Positions 1 to 4,318 of a stretch of 5,251 nucleotides of DNA are shown piece by piece; the stretch's first letter is position 1, and every line of letters begins with the position of its first letter. The position numbers were made by a program, and so were the translations under genes. The notes below the pieces were generated by a model that was given only the letters and a program-made list of their open reading frames with translations, ran no database searches and was not told where the DNA came from. This stretch comes from an uncultured Clostridia bacterium (GTDB taxonomy: Bacteria; Bacillota; Clostridia; Christensenellales; Aristaeellaceae): the NCBI GenBank assembly GCA_934647145.1, contig CAKUFB010000197.1:1-5251 (forward strand), read 5' to 3'.

Positions 1-116
1 TACGCCTTTTTCAGCAGGCGCACCGCTTCCTCCTGACTGTCCCGCTGAATGGGCAGCGCGCCGAAGCCGTTGCGGTTCACGACCAGGCCGGTTCGTCCAA
101 GTTTGACCGTTTTCAT
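1..116 (-). CDS. Aldo/keto reductase, N-terminal fragment (gene continues past left edge)
   Basis: Reading leftward from ATG at 116-114 gives 38 codons and two further bases before the window ends. The protein begins MKTVKLGRTGLVVNRNGFGA and continues LPIQRDSQEEAVRLLKKA. The K-LGRTGL-V opening followed by G-F-G-A-L-P is the first beta-strand and turn of the aldo/keto reductase (beta/alpha)8 barrel, a family of NAD(P)H-dependent cytoplasmic oxidoreductases acting on carbonyls. The ALPIQR continuation resembles the long clostridial-type members that carry a C-terminal iron-sulfur domain, but the part that would show this is missing. The start is fixed by a strong Shine-Dalgarno, AGGAGGG, at 130-124, seven bases ahead of the ATG. 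The gene is divergent from the liv operon with its own promoter. Substrate and catalytic Asp/Tyr/Lys/His residues cannot be judged from this fragment. Confidence 0.85.
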   Translation of the reverse strand, partial: MKTVKLGRTGLVVNRNGFGALPIQRDSQEEAVRLLKKA

Positions 117-141
117 CGTGGATCCCTCCTTCACTGTGAAC

Positions 142-170
142 ACTATACCGCCTTTTGGGCCGCTTGTCAA
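142..170 (-). promoter_or_regulatory. Sigma-70/SigA-type promoter of the aldo/keto reductase gene
   Basis: Read on the minus strand there is a perfect -35 box TTGACA (170-165), a 17-base spacer, and a -10 box TATAGT (147-142), one mismatch from consensus. Transcription would start near 135, giving a short leader of about 20 bases that holds the Shine-Dalgarno at 130-124. A GTTCAC-AGTGAA inverted repeat lies between the -10 box and the Shine-Dalgarno (about 130-141) and could be an operator, but it is short. Confidence 0.85.
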
Positions 171-276
171 CCGGCGCGCGGAAGAACGGTGCAATTCCGA
201 ACAATGCGATATAAAGCGCGCAGAACATCTGAATAAGTCCGAACGCGGGCATGAGAAAGATCGTGAAGCGCACCCG

Positions 277-357
277 TTCAGGCGTCCGCGAAGCGCGGTT
301 TATGAGAAGATGAAGAGACGCTCATATCCGCCTGAAACAGAAACGGTGGTTTTCTGT
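277..357. other. Candidate structured RNA/DNA element: three-way junction plus abutting hairpin
   Basis: By hand pairing, TTCAGGCG (277-284) pairs with CGCCTGAA (329-336) as an 8-bp closing stem. Inside it are two hairpins: CCGCG (286-290) with CGCGG (294-298) around an AAG loop, and TATGAG (301-306) with CTCATA (321-326) around a 14-base loop. Junction linkers are only one or two bases. A further hairpin, ACAGAAA (337-343) with TTTCTGT (351-357) and a 7-base loop, starts at the very next base. All 26 pairs are Watson-Crick, so either strand could form the structure. I do not recognise a known riboswitch or ribozyme consensus; I looked for T-box, TPP, purine and hammerhead core sequences without a match. 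No clear promoter or U-run terminator brackets it, so a standalone RNA is only a hypothesis. Confidence 0.35.
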
Positions 358-386
358 GCGCATCGCCCAATGAAATGCCTGAAACA
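330..386 (+). repeat. Direct repeat GCCTGAAACA, two copies 47 bases apart
   Basis: GCCTGAAACA occurs at 330-339 and again at 377-386. The first copy supplies the 3' arm of the closing stem of the fold at 277-336. The second copy can pair with the same 5' arm (277-284) almost equally well, with one G-U in place of a G-C. Confidence 0.6.
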
Positions 387-472
387 TCGGCTGGTGAGCA
401 TGAGAATTCATGCACTTTTCACCGGAGGACGCATTTGAGCCATGTTAAAATATGCGACATACTCATAGATAG

Positions 473-540
473 ATGAGCGCAAACCTCGAAAAACGCGGGT
501 TTCCATGCAAATCCGTGAACATACCATGAAAGGCGCTCAT
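473..540. repeat. Nested inverted repeat ATGAGCGC / GCGCTCAT with inner hairpin
   Basis: ATGAGCGC (473-480) and GCGCTCAT (533-540) are perfect 8-base inverted copies. Immediately inside the left arm, AAACCTCG (481-488) and CGCGGGTTT (494-502) form a hairpin with an AAAAA loop, one G-U pair and one bulged C. There is no U-run directly after either stem, so this does not look like an intrinsic terminator. The right arm ends about 30 bases before the -35 box at 571, a suitable place for a regulator site. A related sequence, CGCTCATATCCGC, occurs at 319-331; compare CGCTCATATATCCGC at 534-548. Confidence 0.5.
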
Positions 541-548
541 ATATCCGC

Positions 549-574
549 TCAAGTTTTTTTAGAAAAGCGCTTGA
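549..574. promoter_or_regulatory. Possible operator: inverted repeats overlapping the -35 box
   Basis: TCAAG (549-553) and CTTGA (570-574) are inverted copies 16 bases apart. The perfect 8-base palindrome AAGCGCTT (565-572) overlaps the right copy and the first two bases of the -35 hexamer. The A/T-rich tract at 551-566 between them also resembles an UP element for the RNA polymerase alpha subunit. A repressor bound here would block the promoter. No regulator gene is visible in the window to test this. Confidence 0.3.
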
Positions 575-599
575 CAAAACGTCCGGGTTAGACTATACT
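571..599 (+). promoter_or_regulatory. Strong sigma-70/SigA-type promoter upstream of the 90-residue ORF and the liv operon
   Basis: TTGACA (571-576), a 17-base spacer and TATACT (594-599) match consensus at 11 of 12 positions, with an A/T tract just upstream. The expected transcription start is near 606, leaving about 30 bases of leader before the ATG at 637. This is the only convincing plus-strand promoter before livJ. It may therefore drive both the small ORF and, by readthrough of the terminator at 924-954, the transporter operon. Confidence 0.88.
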
Positions 600-636
600 T
601 TCAGCCATAAAATCCAAACGGAAGGAGCGGTCAGCC

Positions 637-909
637 ATGAAAAAGCAGTTCATGAATCAGTTTGCGAATCCCTGTATGACCGCCGCTTCCGACGCGCGGT
701 CCTGTTCTGGCGCCTGCCAGAGCACTGCCTGCGCCCGTTTCGCCCTGTCCATGAAGGACGCCCATGCGGTGTCCTTCTTTGTTATTATCGCCATCGTTGT
801 ATCCATTATGACCCTGCGACTGTGCCTGCAGCACGTCGTAGCGGGCCTGCTGATTAGCCTGCTGGTATGGGGTTCAGGGAAGATGGCTGAAGTGCAATGG
901 ATGCAGTAA
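637..909 (+). CDS. Unrecognised 90-residue cysteine-containing small membrane protein, possible operon leader
   Basis: I do not recognise this protein. The start is well supported: GAAGGAG (621-627) sits nine bases before the ATG, and a near-consensus promoter lies 38 bases upstream. Residues 1-44 are polar and carry Cys13, Cys23, Cys27 and Cys32. Residues 45-78 are strongly hydrophobic, with only Arg61, Gln65 and His66 breaking them, and fit either one long or two short membrane helices; Cys63 lies within this part. There is no clear signal-peptidase site. Codon use resembles the neighbouring genes, which favours a real gene. The stop is 14 bases before the base of a strong terminator, and livJ starts 101 bases further on. 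The codons at 49-57 and 71-77 are almost all Val, Ile or Leu, so the ORF could also serve as an attenuation leader for branched-chain amino acid supply. Membrane helices are naturally rich in these residues, so composition alone proves nothing. Confidence 0.65.
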   Translation: MKKQFMNQFANPCMTAASDARSCSGACQSTACARFALSMKDAHAVSFFVIIAIVVSIMTLRLCLQHVVAGLLISLLVWGSGKMAEVQWMQ

Positions 910-923
910 TACGCTTGATATAG

Positions 924-954
924 AAGCGGCATCGCACTCGGCGGTGCCGTTTTT
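924..954 (+). terminator. Intrinsic terminator between the small ORF and livJ
   Basis: CGGCATCGC (927-935) pairs with GGCGGTGCCG-side bases 941-949 as a 9-bp stem with one G-U pair and a five-base loop. Bases AAG (924-926) can add three pairs with the tail. Five T residues follow (950-954). This is a textbook rho-independent terminator for the transcript from the promoter at 571-599. Because no convincing promoter follows it before livJ, it could be a conditional (attenuator) terminator. The only -10-like hexamer downstream, TATAAA at 956-961, has no matching -35 box. Confidence 0.88.
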
Positions 955-1010
955 ATATAAATTCGGCCTCCCCAAATGACGGGACGCCAGAAAAAAATGG
1001 AGGTATTCCC

Positions 1011-2150
1011 ATGAAAAAGACCTTGAGCATGATCCTCGTACTCGCCATGATCTTTGTGATGTGCTGCGCGGCTGCCAGCGCCGAAGAGACGTTTGTCATC
1101 GGCGCCACCGGCCCGCTGACCGGCGACTATGCGAACTACGGTTTTTCGATGAAGCGCGGCGCTGAAATCGCCACGGAGGAGATCAACGCGGCGGGCGGCA
1201 TCGCCGGCATGCAGATCAAGTTCCTGATGGAGGACGACGCGGCCGATCCCGAGACCGCCGTCAACGCCTACAACGTACTGATGGACGAGGGCATGGTCGC
1301 CTCGATCGGCTCCACGCTGAGCGGCTGCTGCCTGGACGTGGCCACCGAGAGCCAGGCGGACGGCATCCTGATGCTGGCCACCACCGCCTCCATGAAGGAG
1401 TGCGTGCAGTATCCCAACTGCTTCCGCGTCTGCTTCACCGACCCCTATCAGGGCGTGCTGTCCGCCGACTTCATCGCCGATCACAAGATCGCCCAGAAGG
1501 TCGCCATCATCTATGACAAGTCCAACGACTACTCGGTCGGCATCACCGACAACTTCGAGGCCGAGGCGGCCGTGAAGGGCCTGGAGATCGTGACCAAGCA
1601 GGCCTTCACCAATCAGTCCAACACCGACTTCTCCGTGCAGATTCAGGCCTGCGCCGACGCGGGCGCCGAGCTGGTCTTCCTGCCCATCTACGCTCAGGAG
1701 GCCGCCTACATCCTGACCCAGGCCAAGAGCGCCGGCCTGAAGACCACCTTCTTCGGCTGCGACGGCCTGGACGGCATCGTGACCAAGATCGGCGAGGAGA
1801 ACAGGGACGCCTGCGAAGGCGTGATGCTGCTGACCCCCTTCGCCGCCGACGCGACGGATGATCTGACCGTCTCCTTCGTCACCAAGTATAAGGAAGCCTA
1901 CGGCGAGACCCCCGACCAGTTCGCCGCCGACGGCTATGACGCCATCTACGTCGTCAAGGCCGCTGTCGAGGCCTCCGGCGCGAAGCCCGGCGACGCCGAC
2001 TTCAACGAAAAGGTGATCGCCGCCATGACCACCATCACCGTCAACGGCCTGACCGGCACCATGACCTGGGGCGAGGACGGCGAGGTCAGCAAGACCGCCA
2101 ACGCCGTCGTCATCAAGGATGGCGTCTACACCGTCTACGCCGCCGAATAA
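1011..2150 (+). CDS. livJ: Branched-chain amino acid ABC transporter, extracytoplasmic solute-binding protein LivJ
   Basis: This 379-residue protein is close to the usual length for LivJ-type periplasmic-binding-fold (type I) receptors, which capture Leu/Ile/Val and deliver them to LivH-LivM. GGAGGT (999-1004) lies six bases before the ATG. The N-terminus has KK, a hydrophobic core (about 5-22) and a type I signal-peptidase site A-S-A before Glu25. Family landmarks follow in order: GPLTGDYANYG (34-44), the INAAGGIAG segment (58-66), a ligand-loop GSTLSG (100-105), ATTAS (123-127), YDKSNDYSVG (168-177), TDFSVQIQ (205-212), the CDGLDG hinge-side loop (250-255) and FAADGYDA (304-311). Oddities: Cys18-Cys19 do not sit in a good lipobox (the preceding residue is Met), unlike the lipoprotein form usual in Gram-positives, and the mature part holds eight cysteines. 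Ligand choice within the family (branched-chain versus other amino acids or amides) cannot be fixed from sequence alone. Confidence 0.93.
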   Translation: MKKTLSMILVLAMIFVMCCAAASAEETFVIGATGPLTGDYANYGFSMKRGAEIATEEINAAGGIAGMQIKFLMEDDAADPETAVNAYNVLMDEGMVASIGSTLSGCCLDVATESQADGILMLATTASMKECVQYPNCFRVCFTDPYQGVLSADFIADHKIAQKVAIIYDKSNDYSVGITDNFEAEAAVKGLEIVTKQAFTNQSNTDFSVQIQACADAGAELVFLPIYAQEAAYILTQAKSAGLKTTFFGCDGLDGIVTKIGEENRDACEGVMLLTPFAADATDDLTVSFVTKYKEAYGETPDQFAADGYDAIYVVKAAVEASGAKPGDADFNEKVIAAMTTITVNGLTGTMTWGEDGEVSKTANAVVIKDGVYTVYAAE

Positions 2151-2248
2151 TCCCCGGAATCCTTCCCGGAAAGCACCTGCCGCCGCCTGATAATATGTAA
2201 GGCCGCTGCAGAAAAAGAACGCCCGGCGAGACTTCGTCAGGCCTCGTT

Positions 2249-2295
2249 AAAAAATGCGCCGCCGGCGGTTCAAAGTGAGTGAACTGCCGGCGCGC
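2249..2295 (-). terminator. Large stem-loop between livJ and livH; terminator-shaped on the minus strand
   Basis: Bases 2260-2272 pair with 2280-2292 as a 13-bp GC-rich stem (one G-U pair) around a seven-base loop. Three more pairs (2256-2258 with 2293-2295) extend it past one bulged C. On the plus strand no U-run follows, so it is unlikely to stop operon transcription outright; it may block 3' exonucleases and stabilise livJ mRNA. On the minus strand the stem is followed within one base by six T residues (complement of A2249-A2254), which is intrinsic-terminator architecture and would stop antisense RNA from entering livJ. Confidence 0.55.
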
Positions 2296-2414
2296 GCCAA
2301 GCCAACGCACGGCGCCATGGTGTTCCGGCGGCGCCCGAACCACTGCGACTGCGGCTGAAGCCGCCGGAGCACGCCTGGCGCTTCTATCGTGAAGGCCGGG
2401 CTGCCGAATATGAC

Positions 2415-2419
2415 GGGAG
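2415..2419 (+). promoter_or_regulatory. Shine-Dalgarno deciding the livH start
   Basis: GGGAG at 2415-2419 directly abuts an in-frame TTG at 2420, leaving no spacing. It sits 12 bases before the ATG at 2432, long but workable. LivH proteins normally open close to the GLSLGSIYAL motif, so ATG 2432 is preferred over TTG 2420. Confidence 0.6.
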
Positions 2420-2431
2420 TTGACAAAAGAC

Positions 2432-3310
2432 ATGCTGAGCTTCATCTCAAACATCATCAGCGGACTGAGCCTGGGCAGTATCTACGCCCTGATCGCGCTG
2501 GGCTACACCATGGTCTACGGCATCGCCAAGATGCTGAACTTCGCCCATGGCGACATCATCATGGTCGGCGCGTACACCGTGCTGATCACCATTTCCACAC
2601 TGAATTTCCCGCCCATCGTCGGCGTGCTCGCCGGCGTCGTGATGTGCGTTCTTCTGGGCGTGGTCATTGAGCGCGTGGCCTATAAGCCACTGCGCAAGGC
2701 CTCGCCCCTGTCGGTGCTGATCACCGCCATCGGCGTGAGCTACCTGCTGCAGAATATCGCGCTTCTGATGTTCGGCTCGACGAAGCGCTCGTTTCCCCCG
2801 ATCATTGCCGTTCCCGCGCTGAAAATCGGAGCGCTCACGATCAAGGGCGAATCGCTGGTCACGCTGCTTGTGACCATGGTCATCATGATCGCCCTGACCG
2901 TGTTCATCAATAAATCCAAGACCGGCAAGGCCATGCGCGCCGTGTCCGAGGACAAGGACGCCGCCGAGCTCATGGGCATCAACGTCAACCGCACCATTTC
3001 GATCACCTTCGCCATCGGCTCGGCGCTGGCCGCGGTCGCGGGCATCTTCTACGGCGCGACCTACATCTACGTCGGCCCGTATACCGGCTCCATGCCCGGC
3101 ATCAAGGCCTTCGTCGCGGCCGTGTTCGGCGGCATCGGCTCGATTCCGGGCGCCATGCTGGGCGGCATCCTGCTGGGCCTGATCGAGAACCTGGCTAAGG
3201 CGTATATCTCCACCGAGCTGTCCGACGCGATCGTGTTCGCGGTGCTGATCGTGGTGCTGATCGTCAAGCCCACAGGTCTCTTGGGCAAGAAGATTTCCGA
3301 GAAAGTGTAG
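2432..3310 (+). CDS. livH: Branched-chain amino acid ABC transporter permease LivH
   Basis: This is a 292-residue integral membrane protein, one of the two dissimilar permease subunits that form the channel of the Liv importer. The first helix region shows the family signature GLSLGSIYALIALGYTMVYG (11-30), followed by the NFAHGD motif (36-41). A VAYKPLR segment and a series of long hydrophobic stretches follow, consistent with about eight membrane segments. The cytoplasmic coupling loop that docks on the ATPases is GKAMRAVSEDKDAAELMGI (165-183). Near the C-terminus is FGGIGSIPGAMLGG, typical of LivH. Length is near the usual 290-310. It follows the long structured gap after livJ and is separated from livM by nine bases. 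An alternative TTG start at 2420 would add four residues (MTKD) but is badly spaced from the Shine-Dalgarno. Confidence 0.94.
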   Translation: MLSFISNIISGLSLGSIYALIALGYTMVYGIAKMLNFAHGDIIMVGAYTVLITISTLNFPPIVGVLAGVVMCVLLGVVIERVAYKPLRKASPLSVLITAIGVSYLLQNIALLMFGSTKRSFPPIIAVPALKIGALTIKGESLVTLLVTMVIMIALTVFINKSKTGKAMRAVSEDKDAAELMGINVNRTISITFAIGSALAAVAGIFYGATYIYVGPYTGSMPGIKAFVAAVFGGIGSIPGAMLGGILLGLIENLAKAYISTELSDAIVFAVLIVVLIVKPTGLLGKKISEKV

Positions 3311-3322
3311 GTGAGCGGCATG
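3311..3322 (+). promoter_or_regulatory. Repeated translation-junction sequence GTGAGCGGCATG (copy 1, livH/livM)
   Basis: The 12 bases GTGAGCGGCATG that join livH to livM occur again, identically, at 5139-5150 at the livG/livF junction. In both places they hold an in-frame GTG three codons before the likely ATG start. In copy 1 the GTG directly follows the upstream TAG and contributes to the Shine-Dalgarno AGGTGA; in copy 2 the GTG overlaps the livG TGA. Confidence 0.5.
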
Positions 3323-4318
3323 AAGAAGAAAATGAGCAAATCCACGCGCAGCAAGCTGATCACCTACGGCATGTGTCTTCTTGCCTTCGCGATCCTTTAT
3401 ACCATGATCCAGACCGGTCACGCCAGCCGGCACCTGCAGCGCATGATGGTGCCGATCTGCATCAACGTCATCCTGGCGGTCTCCCTGAACATCACCGTGG
3501 GCTTCCTGGGCGAGCTGACGCTGGGGCACGCGGGCTTTATGTCGGTCGGCGCGTACAGCGGCTGCCTGTTCGCGATTTACACGCAGAACGTACTGCCCAC
3601 CGCGATCCGCTTTCCGCTGGCCATGCTGGTGGGCGGCCTGGTGGCGGCGCTGTTCGGCATCGTCATCGGCGTGCCCGCGCTGAGGCTCCAGGGCGACTAC
3701 CTGGCCATCGTGACGCTGGCCTTCGGCGAGATCATCCGCTCGGTCATCATCAACCTGAACTTCACCGGCGGCGCGGCGGGCCTGAAGGGCACTCCCCGCG
3801 ACTCGACCTTCCTGATCGCCTTTGTCGTGGTCATGATCACCGTCGTGGTGGCCACCAACCTCATGGACTCCAAGCACGGCCGCGCCATCACCGCCATGCG
3901 CGATAACCGCATCGCGGCCGAGGCGACCGGCATCAACCTGACCTATTTCAAGCTCATGTCCTTTGTCGTCGCGGCCTTCTTCGCGGGCGTGGCGGGCGTG
4001 CTGTACGGCCACAACCTGGCCAGCCTGACCGCCAGCACCTTCGACTACAACATGTCCATTGAAATCCTGGTCATCGTCGTGTTGGGCGGCCTGGGCTCGA
4101 TCCGCGGCTCGATCATCGCGGCCATCATCATTTACGTGCTGCCCGAGTCGCTGCGCGCGCTGAGCGATTACCGCATGCTGATCTACTCCATCGTGCTCAT
4201 CGCCATGATGCTGATTAACGCCTCGCCGCGCCTTGCCGCGGTGAAGAGCAAGCTCAACTACCGCTCCCTGGCCAAAATGATCGCCAAAAAGGTGAAGAAG
4301 GAAGGCGTCCGCGCATGA
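3320..4318 (+). CDS. livM: Branched-chain amino acid ABC transporter permease LivM
   Basis: This is a 332-residue second permease subunit pairing with LivH. After a basic N-terminus (KKKMSKSTRSK) come several hydrophobic segments, the family motif NITVGFLGELTLGHAGFM (57-74), a PALRLQGDYLAIVTLAFGEI segment, and the ATPase-coupling loop GRAITAMRDNRIAAEATGI (187-205). Towards the end is VLGGLGSIRGS (254 onward), the counterpart of the LivH GGIGSIPG element. The C-terminus is a lysine-rich cytoplasmic tail. It is shorter than the E. coli protein (about 425), which has extra N-terminal helices, but typical for Gram-positive LivM. ATG 3320 is chosen because AGGTGA (3309-3314) lies five bases upstream; an in-frame GTG at 3311 would add three residues but lacks a ribosome site. 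Its stop overlaps the livG start (ATGA). Confidence 0.94.
   Translation: MKKKMSKSTRSKLITYGMCLLAFAILYTMIQTGHASRHLQRMMVPICINVILAVSLNITVGFLGELTLGHAGFMSVGAYSGCLFAIYTQNVLPTAIRFPLAMLVGGLVAALFGIVIGVPALRLQGDYLAIVTLAFGEIIRSVIINLNFTGGAAGLKGTPRDSTFLIAFVVVMITVVVATNLMDSKHGRAITAMRDNRIAAEATGINLTYFKLMSFVVAAFFAGVAGVLYGHNLASLTASTFDYNMSIEILVIVVLGGLGSIRGSIIAAIIIYVLPESLRALSDYRMLIYSIVLIAMMLINASPRLAAVKSKLNYRSLAKMIAKKVKKEGVRA

Larger units (their letters stand above)
171..570. other. Spacer of about 400 bases without a supportable gene, rich in inverted repeats
   Basis: No frame here has a convincing start, ribosome binding site and protein-like composition. The one long open frame runs in from inside the reductase gene on the opposite strand and encodes an arginine-rich, low-complexity product. 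Base composition is visibly less GC-rich than in the liv genes. The region contains a branched fold at 277-357, a hairpin GCATGA-gaat-TCATGC at 398-413, an inverted repeat CTCAT-N6-ATGAG at 462-477, a hairpin at 481-502 inside a wider inverted repeat (473-540), and an A/T tract at 551-566 just upstream of the next promoter. A very weak plus-strand promoter-like pair, TTGAGC (435-440) and CATACT (458-463), 17 bases apart, is the best initiation signal I can find inside it. It may be a regulatory intergenic region or hold a small RNA gene. Confidence 0.6.
2151..2431 (+). other. livJ-livH intergenic gap with several GC-rich stem-loops
   Basis: This 281-base gap is far longer than any other junction in the operon. 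Besides the main stem-loop at 2256-2295 it holds GGCGCC (2311-2316) facing GGCGCC (2330-2335), and GCGGC-tgaa-GCCGC (2351-2364). No convincing gene or promoter is seen. A GATAAT hexamer (2189-2194) lacks a -35 partner. The layout fits an mRNA-processing or stability spacer that lets the binding protein be made in excess over the membrane parts. Confidence 0.6.

Noticed and set aside
277..357. Known riboswitch, T-box, tRNA or hammerhead ribozyme
   Set aside because: No T-box AGGGTGGNACCGCG-like sequence, no TPP or purine core, no CUGANGA/GAAA catalytic core in the needed places, and no tRNA-like arms or CCA-end geometry.
49..438. 129-residue plus-strand open frame starting inside the aldo/keto reductase gene
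   Set aside because: It is antisense to a clear reductase start, overlaps that gene's promoter, has no ribosome site, and its product is Arg/Pro-rich with no recognisable domain.
435..474. Very short ORFs (TTG at 435 or ATG at 442) after GGAGG at 424-428
   Set aside because: The products would be only 8-13 residues, have no promoter of quality, and the ATG spacing is 13 bases. Not enough to call a leader peptide.
473..560. Inverted repeat followed by a run of seven Ts (554-560) as a terminator
   Set aside because: Thirteen bases separate the right arm (ending at 540) from the T-run, and no stem ends directly before it. The tract is more likely an UP-element-like sequence for the promoter at 571.
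956..961. TATAAA as the -10 box of a dedicated livJ promoter
   Set aside because: It lies in the tail of the terminator and no -35-like hexamer is found 16-18 bases upstream (that position is inside the terminator stem). A weak promoter cannot be excluded.
2254..2358. 34-codon ORF (MRRRRFKVSEL...) in the livJ-livH gap
   Set aside because: It has no Shine-Dalgarno; its ATG lies next to the large stem-loop whose GC-rich arm yields the arginine run. It is better explained as a by-product of the hairpin.
2420..2425. TTGACA at the livH start as a -35 box for an internal promoter
   Set aside because: No -10-like hexamer is found 16-18 bases downstream; the sequence there is livH coding sequence.
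2447..4012. 521-residue minus-strand open frame opposite livH and livM
   Set aside because: It mirrors the GC-biased codon pattern of livH/livM; the product is His/Asp/Gln/Arg-rich low-complexity sequence with no start signals. The same reasoning removes the other antisense frames at 657-1484 and 4258-5004.
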